The notes beneath the pieces are model-generated. The model had not been told where the DNA came from and searched no databases. It worked only from the letters and a program-made list of their open reading frames with translations. A program made the translations under genes and the position numbers. A stretch of DNA of 64,000 nucleotides, from contig CP097466.1 in the NCBI GenBank assembly GCA_041874725.1, positions 5,766,001 to 5,830,000 on the forward strand, in the 5' to 3' direction. Below, piece after piece: positions 53,714 through 62,841 of this stretch; position 1 is the stretch's first letter, and each line of letters begins with the position of its first letter. Origin of the DNA: Duganella sp. BuS-21 (GTDB lineage: Bacteria > Pseudomonadota > Gammaproteobacteria > Burkholderiales > Burkholderiaceae_D).

Positions 53714-55480
53714 TCAGCCCTTCTGCTTGGCGATCCATTCATCGACAACTTTTTCCAGCACCGACAGCGGCACGTTGCCCGTATCGAGCACGGTGTTGTG
53801 GAAGGCTTTGATGTTGAACTTGTCGCCCAGCGCCTTCTGCGCCTTGGCGCGCAGGTCGAGGATGCGGATCATGCCGATCTTGTACGAGCAAGCCTGGCCC
53901 GGCATCACCACGTAACGGTCCACCTCCGACGGCGTGATGCCGTAGTCGATGCCCTGCTGGCGCGTCCACTTCATCGCGTGCAGGCCGGTGTCCACTACCA
54001 GGCGGCGCGCGCGGAACAGTTCCGCGTCCAGTTGGCCCAGCTTGCCGACCACGTCATCGCCATACCAGCCGTTCTCCGACGCCAGCTGCTCGGCATACAG
54101 CGCCCAGCCTTCACCATACGCCGAACCGACGCCGAACACGCGGTCGCGGCGATAGCGCGGCAGGCCTTCGTTCTCCTGCTGCAGCGCGACCTGGAAGTGG
54201 TGGCCCGGCACGCCCTCGTGGTACACGAGCGTGCGCATGCCGACGACGCGGAACACCGGCCCCGGCATCGGCGCCCAGAAGATGCCTGGACGGGTGCCGT
54301 CCTTGGCCGGTCCGGTGTAGTGCGCCGCCGCCGTCTTCTCGGTGAACAGCGGCTCACGCTTGACCACCACCGGCGCCTTCGGCACCTTGTCGAACAGGTC
54401 TTTCGCGCGCACTTCGGAGTCGCGCAGCAGCGCTTCATAGCGCGCCAGCAGTTGCGGACGCGGATCGGCTTCCTTCGGCTGCTGATCCTGTTCCAGCTTG
54501 GCGATGCGATCCTTGATGCTGCCCTCGGTGTAACCGATCGACACCAGCAGGCCGTTCATCTCCTTCTCGATGCGCGCCACTTCCTGCAGGCCGATCTCGT
54601 GGATCTGCTGCGGCGTGTAGTCGGTGCTGGTCATCTGGCGCAGCACCACGGCGTAGGCCTTGTCGCCTTGCGGCAGGCGCCACAGGCCGGCGTCGTTGTT
54701 CGTGTGCGGCAGTTGCTCCTGCAGCAGCGTGCGGGTGCGCTGGAACGCCGGGATGATCGACTGCTTGACGATGGCTAGCGCGTCGGCCACGAATTTGGCC
54801 TGGTCTTCCGCGCCGACTTCTTTCACGCCGCCCATGCGCTGCACCAGCGAGGCGACAAACACATTGTTCTCCGGCGTGCCGTCGAGGAAGCGATCAAGCT
54901 GGCCGATGGAGGCTTGCGTGATAAAGGTCGGCATCAGGATACCGTTGGCCGCCGCGCCGCGCGCCTGCACGATGCCGGTATCGACCTTGTCGGCCACCGC
55001 CTTCAGGCGCACCAGGTAATTCTCGATATCGCGGCGATTGCGGATCGGATGCTGCTGCGACAGGAAGTTCACCAGCTGCACATGCAGGCCGGTGAACTGG
55101 TTGAACACGAAGTTGTAGTCGCGGTAGGGATAGGCATCGACGGTACCCTGCAAACTCCAGGCGATGGTGGCGGCGCTGGCGCGCTGCTGCGGCGTCAGTT
55201 TGGATTGGTCCATCTTCGCCAGCTGCGTCAGCGATTTCTTGGCGTTGGCCACTTCGGCGGCGCGGAACACCACGCTGTTCGGCGTCAGTTTGCGGTCCAG
55301 CGCATCCTGCTCCTTGGCGTCGAAGTACTGCTTCTGGGTGGCCTGCTCTGGATCGCTGCGGACCTTGGCGTTGGCGACCTTGTCGGCCCAGTCGTCAAAG
55401 GAGACTGCGTGCGCGGCGAGGGTAAGCGATGCGCCGGCCAGCAGGGAGATGAATCTAATTGAAGTTTGCATGGTTTGCAT
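53714..55480 (-). CDS. DUF885-family zinc hydrolase, exported
   Basis: This 588-residue protein has a signal peptide (start MQTMQTSIRFISLLAGA, cleavage near AAHA) and a metallopeptidase-like motif HEGVPGHHFQ at about 420, with the downstream EGWALYAEQL supplying further ligands. DUF885 proteins resemble M32/M3-type metalloproteases, but substrates are unknown. I use ATG 55480; a GTG 15 codons earlier is less likely. Lone gene. Confidence 0.9.
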   Translation of the reverse strand: MQTMQTSIRFISLLAGASLTLAAHAVSFDDWADKVANAKVRSDPEQATQKQYFDAKEQDALDRKLTPNSVVFRAAEVANAKKSLTQLAKMDQSKLTPQQRASAATIAWSLQGTVDAYPYRDYNFVFNQFTGLHVQLVNFLSQQHPIRNRRDIENYLVRLKAVADKVDTGIVQARGAAANGILMPTFITQASIGQLDRFLDGTPENNVFVASLVQRMGGVKEVGAEDQAKFVADALAIVKQSIIPAFQRTRTLLQEQLPHTNNDAGLWRLPQGDKAYAVVLRQMTSTDYTPQQIHEIGLQEVARIEKEMNGLLVSIGYTEGSIKDRIAKLEQDQQPKEADPRPQLLARYEALLRDSEVRAKDLFDKVPKAPVVVKREPLFTEKTAAAHYTGPAKDGTRPGIFWAPMPGPVFRVVGMRTLVYHEGVPGHHFQVALQQENEGLPRYRRDRVFGVGSAYGEGWALYAEQLASENGWYGDDVVGKLGQLDAELFRARRLVVDTGLHAMKWTRQQGIDYGITPSEVDRYVVMPGQACSYKIGMIRILDLRAKAQKALGDKFNIKAFHNTVLDTGNVPLSVLEKVVDEWIAKQKG

Positions 55481-55525
55481 TACGATGGGCCTTTGTAAGG
55501 GAAGAACCCAACGAGTGTAGCCCAC

Positions 55526-56947
55526 TCACACCAGCTTCTCAACCGCCATCTCGTCAAGCTCGGTGCGATTGCGACCGCCCTGCTTGGCGCGGTACAGCGC
55601 CTGGTCGCTGCGTGAGAACCAGCGCTCATGACCGGCTTCGTCCTGGCGCGCGATCGCCACGCCGAGACTGACCTGCATCTGGAAACTGACCCCGTCGTGC
55701 GTGATCACGGCGGCCGCCACCTCTTCGCGCAGGCGCTCGGCAAACGCATGGGCGCCGCGCACGCCGGTCTCCGGCAGCACGATCAGGAATTCCTCGCCGC
55801 CGTAGCGCGCCGCGAAGTCGATCTTGCGCATCACCGCGCGGATCACGCCGGCCAACTGGCGCAAGGCCGCATCACCAGCCGGATGGCCATGCTGGTCGTT
55901 GATCTGCTTGAAGTGGTCGATATCGAGCAGCACCATGGCCGTGCTGTGGCCCGAGCGCAGCGTGCGCTGCCACTCGGCCGCCAATCGGTGGTCGGCCTCG
56001 CGCCGGTTCAGCAGCCCGGTGAGGGCGTCGGTGGTGGCCAGCTTCTGCAGCGCGGCCAGCAGCATGTCCTGCGATTTCTGCCAGTGTACGAACAGCTGGT
56101 AGCCGAAGAACGCCATGAACAGCACGATCGCCACGAACACCCAGTAGAAGATCCACATGGTCTGGCGCAGCGCCTCGCGGTCCGGCTGGCCCTCGGCCAG
56201 GCCGACGGTGACGTAGCCGTAGACCAGCACACCCAGCGCCACCGATGCCAGCAGCCCAAGCAGCGACTGGCGCGAGCGCGTGTGCGTGTCGCGCATCAGT
56301 TGCGGATGGTCGGCCAGCCAGCGCTCCACGCGCGGCCACAGCACCGCCATCAACGGCCCGACGATCAATACGCTTTGCAGGAAGGCGCCCAGCCACCAGC
56401 CCTGCCACACCGGCAGCAGGTCCGTGCGGTCGTAGTGGTTGGTGTAGCTCCAGATCAGCGCACCGCTGGAGCTGAATACGCTGGCGACGAAGGACTGCTG
56501 CACGTAGAACAGCAAGGCGTTCAAGCCGCGCAGGTCGCGCCGCATGGCGATGGCCTGGTAGCCGATCACCATGATGGCGAAGCCCAGCGGGTTGGCCAGC
56601 GCGAACAGCAGCGCCCACGGCAGGGGCATGCCGGCGTACAGCGCCAGCGACAGCGTGGCGCAATAGGCGGGAATGGCGCCCCACCACCAGCCGAGGGTGA
56701 GCGTCAGCAGCAGGCAAATCAGCAGCGGCGGATAGATCGTCAGGTAAATGACCACGCCGCCGAATTCCACGGGCAGGCCGGACCAGCGCTGGATCACCAT
56801 GCCCACGCCGAGCGCCATGCACAGCGCGAGCAGCACCAGCCAGCCGCCGAACAGGCAGGCCTTCTGGCGCCGGCTGCCGTTGCGCCACAGGCGCAGCGGC
56901 GAGAGTTCGCGGTAGGGCGGCGGTGTTTCGGCTTCGGGCTGGGACAA
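55526..56947 (-). CDS. Membrane-sensor diguanylate cyclase (MASE1-like)
   Basis: This 473-residue protein has about eight N-terminal helices resembling MASE1 (about 30-290), a cytoplasmic helix and GGDEF with intact GGEEF and RxxD (RKID). The TTG at 56947 is preceded by AGAGGA at 7 nt; a TTG nine codons upstream has none, so I chose the inner start. It makes cyclic di-GMP in response to an unknown membrane signal. Confidence 0.9.
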   Translation of the reverse strand: MSQPEAETPPPYRELSPLRLWRNGSRRQKACLFGGWLVLLALCMALGVGMVIQRWSGLPVEFGGVVIYLTIYPPLLICLLLTLTLGWWWGAIPAYCATLSLALYAGMPLPWALLFALANPLGFAIMVIGYQAIAMRRDLRGLNALLFYVQQSFVASVFSSSGALIWSYTNHYDRTDLLPVWQGWWLGAFLQSVLIVGPLMAVLWPRVERWLADHPQLMRDTHTRSRQSLLGLLASVALGVLVYGYVTVGLAEGQPDREALRQTMWIFYWVFVAIVLFMAFFGYQLFVHWQKSQDMLLAALQKLATTDALTGLLNRREADHRLAAEWQRTLRSGHSTAMVLLDIDHFKQINDQHGHPAGDAALRQLAGVIRAVMRKIDFAARYGGEEFLIVLPETGVRGAHAFAERLREEVAAAVITHDGVSFQMQVSLGVAIARQDEAGHERWFSRSDQALYRAKQGGRNRTELDEMAVEKLV

Positions 56948-56974
56948 GGCGTTTTCCTCTGGTTGTCCTGGCAA

Positions 56975-58105
56975 TTATACCGACGCGCCGGCGGGTGAAT
57001 GACAGGCCAGTGCCCATTCCACATGTTCGCGCACCAATGGCGACGGATCGTCGCGTCGTGCCATTAAGGCGTCCACGATGACGGCGTCGCCTGGCGCGCC
57101 GGCCGCCGCCGCGTTGCCCAGGCCGACCGCGAGATTGCGCAGCCAGCGTTCATGGCCGATGCGTCGTATCGGGCTGCCTTCCATCTTGCGGTTGAATTCT
57201 TCCTCGCTCCACGCAAACAGCTCGACCATCGAGGCCTGGCCCAGGCCGTGGCGTTCGTCGAAGTCCGGCAGCACCGCGCGCTGGGCGAATTTGTTCCATG
57301 GGCAGGCGGTCTGGCAGTCGTCGCAGCCGTAGATGCGGTTGCCGATCAGCGGCCGCAGCTCCAGCGGAATTGCGCTTTTCAGTTCAATGGTCAGGTAGGA
57401 GATGCAGCGCCGTGCATCGAGCTTGCCCGGCCCGAGGATGGCTTGCGTCGGGCAGGCCGTGATGCACGCGCTGCACTGGCCGCAATGGGCGCCGGTCGGT
57501 GCATCGATCGGCAGCGGCAGATCGACCAGGAATTCGCCCATGAAGAACATGGAGCCGGCGCTGCGCGACAGCAGCAAGGTGTGCTTGCCGCGCCAGCCGA
57601 GGCCCGCCTTTTCGGCCAGCGGCAGTTCCATCACCGGCGCCGAGTCGGTGAACACGCGGTAGCCGAAGTCGCCGATTTCCGCTTTCACCTTGTCGGCCAG
57701 CTGCTGCAGGCGCGCGCGCAGCACCTTGTGGTAGTCGCGGCCGCGCGCATAGACCGAGATCACGGCGGCGCCGGGATCGGCCAGGCGGGCCGCTTCGCGC
57801 GCGCGCCAATCGTGTTCGCCCGCCGCTTCGCCGGAGATTTCCGTGTCCCTCGGCAGATAGTCCATGCGGGCGCTGACCACGCGGATGGTGCCGGGCACCA
57901 GCTCGGCGGGACGGGCGCGCTTCATGCCGTGGGCCGCCATGTAGTCCATTTCGCCGTGCATGCCGGCGTCCAGCCAGGCTTGCAGGCCGGCTTCGGCGTG
58001 GGTCAGGTCGACGTCGGTGATGCGGATTTCGGCAAAGCCCAGCTCCACGCCCCAGCGCTTGATGCTGAGGGCTAGTTCGGCTAATGTGGTTTCGGACAGG
58101 GACAT
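56975..58105 (-). CDS. queG: Epoxyqueuosine reductase
   Basis: This 376-residue enzyme reduces epoxyqueuosine to queuosine in tRNA, using cobalamin and two 4Fe-4S clusters. Both cluster motifs are visible: CGQCSACITACP and CDDCQTACPWN (the latter reordered as in QueG). It starts MSLSETTLAELA at ATG 58105. A HEAT-like C-terminal end (LRNLAVGLGNAAAAG) is the usual tRNA-binding part. Divergent from tsaE by 64 bp. Confidence 0.96.
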   Translation of the reverse strand: MSLSETTLAELALSIKRWGVELGFAEIRITDVDLTHAEAGLQAWLDAGMHGEMDYMAAHGMKRARPAELVPGTIRVVSARMDYLPRDTEISGEAAGEHDWRAREAARLADPGAAVISVYARGRDYHKVLRARLQQLADKVKAEIGDFGYRVFTDSAPVMELPLAEKAGLGWRGKHTLLLSRSAGSMFFMGEFLVDLPLPIDAPTGAHCGQCSACITACPTQAILGPGKLDARRCISYLTIELKSAIPLELRPLIGNRIYGCDDCQTACPWNKFAQRAVLPDFDERHGLGQASMVELFAWSEEEFNRKMEGSPIRRIGHERWLRNLAVGLGNAAAAGAPGDAVIVDALMARRDDPSPLVREHVEWALACHSPAGASV

Positions 58106-58169
58106 CTTGGCTATCTTGACAGGCGTAGGCGGGTACAATGGCGTTCACGCCAACATGACATTCTAATTG

Positions 58170-58655
58170 ATGCAGCACTTCACAGCCCATCTCCACGACG
58201 AAGAAGGCACCGCCGCCCTCGGTGCGGCGCTGGCGCGCGCGCTCGCGCCGGGCCTGGCGATCCACCTGCACGGCGACCTTGGCGCCGGCAAGACCGCCCT
58301 CACCCGCTCCCTGCTGCACGCGGCGGGCCATGTCGGCACCGTGAAAAGCCCGACCTACACGCTGTCCGAACCGTACCGCATCCAGCTCGACGGCCGCACC
58401 GTCAGCGTGATCCACTTCGACCTGTACCGCATGGCCAGCGCCGAGGAATTTCTCGACGCCGGCTTCCGCGAAGATTTCAACGGCGATAACATCTGCATCG
58501 TCGAATGGCCGGAAAAGGCCGACGGCGTGCTGCCGCCGCCTGATCTCAACGTGTTTTTGACTGTGGCGGGCCACGGTCGTGATGTAGAATTGCAGGCGTC
58601 TACCGCCCTGGGTAACTCATGCCTTCAACGCCTCAAATTCGCGCCCAACATGTAA
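58170..58655 (+). CDS. tsaE: tRNA threonylcarbamoyladenosine ATPase TsaE
   Basis: This 161-residue P-loop ATPase (GDLGAGKTALTRSLL) works with TsaB and TsaD in t6A synthesis. SPTYTLSEPY and IVEWPEKADG are family motifs. ATG 58170 is chosen over a TTG one codon earlier. Its 3' end overlaps amiC by 37 bp. Confidence 0.95.
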   Translation: MQHFTAHLHDEEGTAALGAALARALAPGLAIHLHGDLGAGKTALTRSLLHAAGHVGTVKSPTYTLSEPYRIQLDGRTVSVIHFDLYRMASAEEFLDAGFREDFNGDNICIVEWPEKADGVLPPPDLNVFLTVAGHGRDVELQASTALGNSCLQRLKFAPNM

Positions 58656-59995
58656 GCCGCCGCACCGTCCTGAAGGCCGGTGCCACTCTGCTGTTGTCGG
58701 TGACGGTTCCCCTGCGCGCCAACGCCGCGCAGATCCTCGCGGTGCGCGTGTGGCCTGCGGAAGACTACACCCGCGTCACGCTGGAAAACGACACCGACCT
58801 GAAAGCCACGCACTTCATCGTCAAGGACCCGGAGCGCATGGTGGTCGACATCGAAGGGCTGGAGCTCAATCCGACGCTGAAAGGCCTGGTGGCCAAGATC
58901 CAGTCGAACGACCCGTACATCAAGCAGGTGCGCGTGGGCCAGAACCGGCCCAACGTGGTGCGCCTGGTGTTCGACCTGAAGGAAGAAATCAAGCCGCAGG
59001 TGTTCACCCTGCCGCCGGCGGGCAATTACAAGCACCGCCTGATCTTCGACCTGTATCCGGTCAAGCAGGTCGATCCGATCGCCGCCATGATCGAAAAAGG
59101 CGACTGGTCCGATCCGGCGCCGGAGGTGGCGGCCGCGCCGAAGGAGCAGCTGGAACAGCTCAAGCCCGACCTCAAGGCCGAGCCGCGCGCGGAACTGCGC
59201 AACGAGGTGAAGACCGCCGAGGCCCAGGTCAAGCCTGCGGAAAAAAACGATAAAACCGATAAAGCCGACAAGCCGGCCAAGATGGTGCGCATGATTACCA
59301 TCGCGCTCGATCCCGGCCACGGCGGCGAAGACCCCGGCGCCTCCGGCAAGAACGGCAGCCGGGAAAAAGACATCGTACTGTCCATCGCAAAGCGCCTCAA
59401 GGCCAAGCTGGAAGAGCTGCCGAACATGCGCGTGATGCTGACCCGCGACGGCGACTACTTCGTACCGCTCGGTACCCGCGTGGAAAAAGCCCGCAAGGTG
59501 CAGGCCGACCTGTTCGTCTCCATCCACGCCGACGCCTTCGTGCAGCCGACCGCGCGCGGCTCGTCGGTGTTCGTGCTGTCGGAAAAAGGTGCCACGTCGT
59601 CGGCGGCGCGCTGGCTGGCGGACAAGGAAAACCTGGCCGATACCATCGGCGGCGTCAACGTCAAGAACCACGACCGTCAACTGGCCAGCGTGCTGCTCGA
59701 CCTGTCCACCACGGCGCAGATCAACGACAGCATGAAGCTGGGCCGCTCGGTGTTGGGTGAAATCGGCGGCATCAACCGTCTGCACAAAGGCTCGGTCGAA
59801 CAGGCCGGCTTCGCGGTGCTAAAAGCGCCGGACATCCCGTCGATCCTGATCGAGACCGCCTTCATCTCCAACCCCGAGGAAGAGGCCAAGCTGCTCGACG
59901 ACGGTTACCAGAACAAGCTGGCCGATGCCATCGTCACCGGCATCCGCCGCTATTTCGCGAAGAATCCACCGCTGGCGAAGAACCGGCTTATTTGA
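58619..59995 (+). CDS. amiC: N-acetylmuramoyl-L-alanine amidase AmiC
   Basis: This 458-residue periplasmic enzyme cleaves the amide between MurNAc and the peptide and splits daughter cells. A twin-arginine leader (SRRTVLKAG, cleaved near ANA) is followed by an AMIN domain (about 35-150), a charged Lys/Glu linker and Amidase_3 with zinc ligands in DPGHGG, SREKD, SIHAD and IETAFISN. Export by Tat matches E. coli AmiC. Confidence 0.95.
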   Translation: MPSTPQIRAQHVSRRTVLKAGATLLLSVTVPLRANAAQILAVRVWPAEDYTRVTLENDTDLKATHFIVKDPERMVVDIEGLELNPTLKGLVAKIQSNDPYIKQVRVGQNRPNVVRLVFDLKEEIKPQVFTLPPAGNYKHRLIFDLYPVKQVDPIAAMIEKGDWSDPAPEVAAAPKEQLEQLKPDLKAEPRAELRNEVKTAEAQVKPAEKNDKTDKADKPAKMVRMITIALDPGHGGEDPGASGKNGSREKDIVLSIAKRLKAKLEELPNMRVMLTRDGDYFVPLGTRVEKARKVQADLFVSIHADAFVQPTARGSSVFVLSEKGATSSAARWLADKENLADTIGGVNVKNHDRQLASVLLDLSTTAQINDSMKLGRSVLGEIGGINRLHKGSVEQAGFAVLKAPDIPSILIETAFISNPEEEAKLLDDGYQNKLADAIVTGIRRYFAKNPPLAKNRLI

Positions 59996-60006
59996 ATGGA
60001 AGAGAC

Positions 60007-60846
60007 ATGGCTGTAGCAATCATGACCGAATTCGGCGCCCTGCCGGCAGTACAGATCATCGCCGCCGATGGCGCACAAGCGACCGTGTCGCTGTTTGGCG
60101 CCCACCTGTTGTCATGGAAAACCGCCGACGGCAAGGAGCGCCTGTTCGTTAGCTCGCAGACGCCGCTCGACGGCAGCAAGGCGATCCGCGGCGGCGTGCC
60201 GGTGATCTTCCCGCAGTTTAATGTGCGCGGCCCCGGCCTGCGCCACGGCTTCGCGCGCGTCAGCACCTGGCGCCTGAGCGGCAGCGGCGGCGATGGCGGC
60301 AGCTCCTTCATGGAGTTCAGCCTGGATCAGAGCGACCTGTCGGCGGAACACGCGCAAGCCTGGCCGTATGCGTTTGCGCTGACGCTGCGCTTCACGCTGC
60401 ACGGCGACACGCTGGCCTTTGAATTCACGGCGCACAATCCGGGCCAGCAGGCGTTCCCGTTCGGCGTGGCGCTGCATACCTATTACGATGTGGGTCACCT
60501 GGACGCCACCAGCATCAGCGGCCTGCAGCACCAGCAGTACACCGACCATCACCAGAACACCAGCAGCCAGGAATTCCCGGCGTTGCACTTCACCGAGAAA
60601 CACGACCGCCTGTATCAATCCACGCCGGGCCTGACGCTGAACACGGCCGACGCCACGCTGCGCCTTGAGCAGCAGGGTTTCAGCGTATGGGTGGTGTGGA
60701 ATCCGGGCCAGGCCGATGCGGCCGCGCTGGTGGATCTGGCCGATGAGGAGTATTTGCGCTTTGTCTGCATCGAGCCGGCGCGCATCGACCAGCAGCCGCT
60801 GGCCGCCGGCGCCAGCTGGACCGGCAAGCATACGATCAGCATTTGA
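60007..60846 (+). CDS. D-hexose-6-phosphate mutarotase (YeaD-like)
   Basis: This 279-residue aldose-1-epimerase-fold protein has SLFGAHLLSW, AIRGGVPVIFPQFN, RHGFARVSTW and an acidic catalytic end. It interconverts anomers of glucose-6-phosphate. GGAAGAG precedes ATG 60007; an ATG 15 nt downstream is possible. It follows amiC by 11 bp. Confidence 0.92.
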   Translation: MAVAIMTEFGALPAVQIIAADGAQATVSLFGAHLLSWKTADGKERLFVSSQTPLDGSKAIRGGVPVIFPQFNVRGPGLRHGFARVSTWRLSGSGGDGGSSFMEFSLDQSDLSAEHAQAWPYAFALTLRFTLHGDTLAFEFTAHNPGQQAFPFGVALHTYYDVGHLDATSISGLQHQQYTDHHQNTSSQEFPALHFTEKHDRLYQSTPGLTLNTADATLRLEQQGFSVWVVWNPGQADAAALVDLADEEYLRFVCIEPARIDQQPLAAGASWTGKHTISI

Positions 60847-60847
60847 T

Positions 60848-60873
60848 GTCATTCCCGCCTTCGCGGGAATGAC
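60848..60873. terminator. Perfect CGGGAATGAC hairpin (copy 4)
   Basis: GTCATTCCCGC (60848-60858) and GCGGGAATGAC (60863-60873) form an 11-bp stem with a 4-nt loop, in the 30-bp space between two convergent stop codons. It is a single-hairpin version of the family at 22130, likely acting as a two-way terminator. Confidence 0.7.
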
Positions 60874-60876
60874 GGG

Positions 60877-61902
60877 CTAGTTCGATTCTTTGATGATGCG
60901 CCCGGCGCCCGGCTGCACCGGCCGCGCATTGAGCGGATAGAGGCGGCTGAACAGCGCCATCTGCGCCGGCGACGCCTGCACCGGCTCCTTCATCACCAGC
61001 CACAACACGCCTTCCGTGCAGGGCGGCGTGGTCATCGATCCCATGAAGGTGAAGTATTCGCGGCGCGCCGGCAGCAGGTCCATCGGATCGAGCACGGTCG
61101 ACGGCGCGGCGGTGTCGTACTTCTCCAGCGGCAGGTTGTTCCAGACCGTCTGGATCACCGGCTGCTGCTTGCCGCGTTCAAGCAGCAGCGCCAGCATGGC
61201 GATGCGGCCCTCGCCGTCCTTGTGCACCAGGTGCACCACCATCTCGTAGCCCTTGCCGTTGATGCGCTCTTCCGAAGGACGATGGAAGTGGAACTGGATC
61301 AGCTCATACATGCGGTTGCCGACGGTGATGAAGTTGCCGCCGCCGACCATCACCTGCACCGTCTTGCCGTTGTCCGTCACATTGAACGACGAGGGATGGT
61401 AGTCGAAGTTGATCTGCTCCAGCTCCACCTTCATGCCGTCGCGGATATCGATCGGCGACTGGCGGTTGCCGGTGCCGCAATTGGCCCAGGCCGGATTGAT
61501 GGTGCCCCAGTTGGCCGGGCCGTTCTCGCCTTCATACGACCACACGTTGCTGTACACCTTGGGCGCGGCCGCCACCACCGCCGCCTTGGCCTCGGCCTGC
61601 TTCTTGGCCTTGGCCGCCGCCGCCACCCGCGCCTGCTGGTTGGCGCGCATGATGGCCAGGCGCTCCTGGATGCGGGCCGACAGCTCGGACTCGGCCTGGG
61701 CTTCTTTTTCGCGCTCGGTCAGCTTGCGCGCGGGGGCGGACGAGGCGCCGGAGGCCGAGGAGCCGGACGAACCGGACGAGGTTGCGCCCGCCGCGCCGCC
61801 CAGCGCCGACTTCGCCGACGGCGAAATCAGCGGATCGTTTGCGCCGCTGGCTGCGGAAACCACGCAGCAGCAGGCAAGCAGGGTGAGGAGGAGAGAGCGC
61901 AT
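60877..61902 (-). CDS. Alpha-class carbonic anhydrase, exported
   Basis: This 341-residue protein has a signal peptide from ATG 61902, an unusual Ala/Ser/Lys-rich coiled segment of about 100 residues, then the carbonic anhydrase domain (SPIDIRDG, the zinc ligands of FHFHRPSEE and VHLVH, GSMTTPPCTEGV). It interconverts CO2 and bicarbonate in the periplasm. The coil may space or oligomerise it. Confidence 0.92.
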   Translation of the reverse strand: MRSLLLTLLACCCVVSAASGANDPLISPSAKSALGGAAGATSSGSSGSSASGASSAPARKLTEREKEAQAESELSARIQERLAIMRANQQARVAAAAKAKKQAEAKAAVVAAAPKVYSNVWSYEGENGPANWGTINPAWANCGTGNRQSPIDIRDGMKVELEQINFDYHPSSFNVTDNGKTVQVMVGGGNFITVGNRMYELIQFHFHRPSEERINGKGYEMVVHLVHKDGEGRIAMLALLLERGKQQPVIQTVWNNLPLEKYDTAAPSTVLDPMDLLPARREYFTFMGSMTTPPCTEGVLWLVMKEPVQASPAQMALFSRLYPLNARPVQPGAGRIIKESN

Positions 61903-62060
61903 GGGTATCCAGAAAGTAACAATTACAGTCTGGTATACGGATGCTTTAGGGAAAAACTTGAGGCGGGATGGCCGCGCGCGGTGAATTTCTTTCTGAATCC
62001 ACACGCTGCGGCGGCTGCGCAGCGTGCGTACATGCGGCTTGTAGCGGTGTTTAGCGGCTT

Positions 62061-62705
62061 TTAACGATTTTGCATGCGGCGCGTTAATTTATACAAGCCG
62101 CCCAGCAGCATCGGCACCAACGCCACGGCCACGCCCACCAGCACGATCTCGGTCAGGTGCTCGCGCACGATCGGGATGTTGCCGAAGAAGTAGCCGGCCG
62201 TGGTCAGCAAGCCGACCCAGAGGATGGCGCCGGTAAAGTTGTACAACTGGAAGCGGGCATGCGTCATGTCCGACACGCCGGCCACGAACGGCGCAAAGGT
62301 GCGCACCACCGGGATGAAGCGCGCCAGCACGATGGTCTTGCCGCCGTGCTTTTCAAAAAAATCGTGGGTGCGCGTAAGGGCTTCTTTGTTGAGCCAGCGG
62401 TAGTCGTGGGTGAATACGCGCTGACCGACCTTTTCGCCGATCCAGTAATTGGAGGTGTTGCCGAGGATGGCAGCCGTGGTCAGCAGGAACATCAGCACAG
62501 GCAGGTTCATCTCGCCGACCGCACACAGGGCGCCGGCGATGAACAGCAGCGTGTCGCCCGGGAGGAAGAACATCACCACCAAGCCGGTTTCACAGAAAAT
62601 GATGGCAAACAGTACAACGTAAATCAGCGTTCCGTATTGCAGGATCAGTGCTTCGAGTGTTCTGTCGACATGCAGGATCATGTCAAAAAATTGCATTAAA
62701 TCCAT
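62061..62705 (-). CDS. DedA-family membrane protein
   Basis: This 214-residue inner-membrane protein has FCETGLVVMFFLPGDTLLF, GNTSNYWIGEKVG and RFIPVVRTFAPFVAGVSDM. DedA/VTT proteins act in membrane lipid flipping and proton-gradient homeostasis. The tail is basic (RRMQNR). Lone gene upstream of the carbonic anhydrase. Confidence 0.94.
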   Translation of the reverse strand: MDLMQFFDMILHVDRTLEALILQYGTLIYVVLFAIIFCETGLVVMFFLPGDTLLFIAGALCAVGEMNLPVLMFLLTTAAILGNTSNYWIGEKVGQRVFTHDYRWLNKEALTRTHDFFEKHGGKTIVLARFIPVVRTFAPFVAGVSDMTHARFQLYNFTGAILWVGLLTTAGYFFGNIPIVREHLTEIVLVGVAVALVPMLLGGLYKLTRRMQNR

Positions 62706-62841
62706 ATTCTTTCCATAAAGTGTGCGCCAGAATCATACACCACCTGACGCCGTGCGGCGGCATTTCCAGCCGGCCTCTATCCAGTTTACAATCCTCGCAT
62801 CGCCCGCAACCAGCGGCTGCGATCAACCGAGGAGAGTTTGG

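Noticed and set aside
49437..53719. Classical integron with attC sites
   Set aside because: No integrase and no consistent RYYYAAC/GTTRRRY cores. Kept only as a hypothesis in the array finding. A further weak motif resemblance at 53705-53719 overlaps the DUF885 stop and was not counted.
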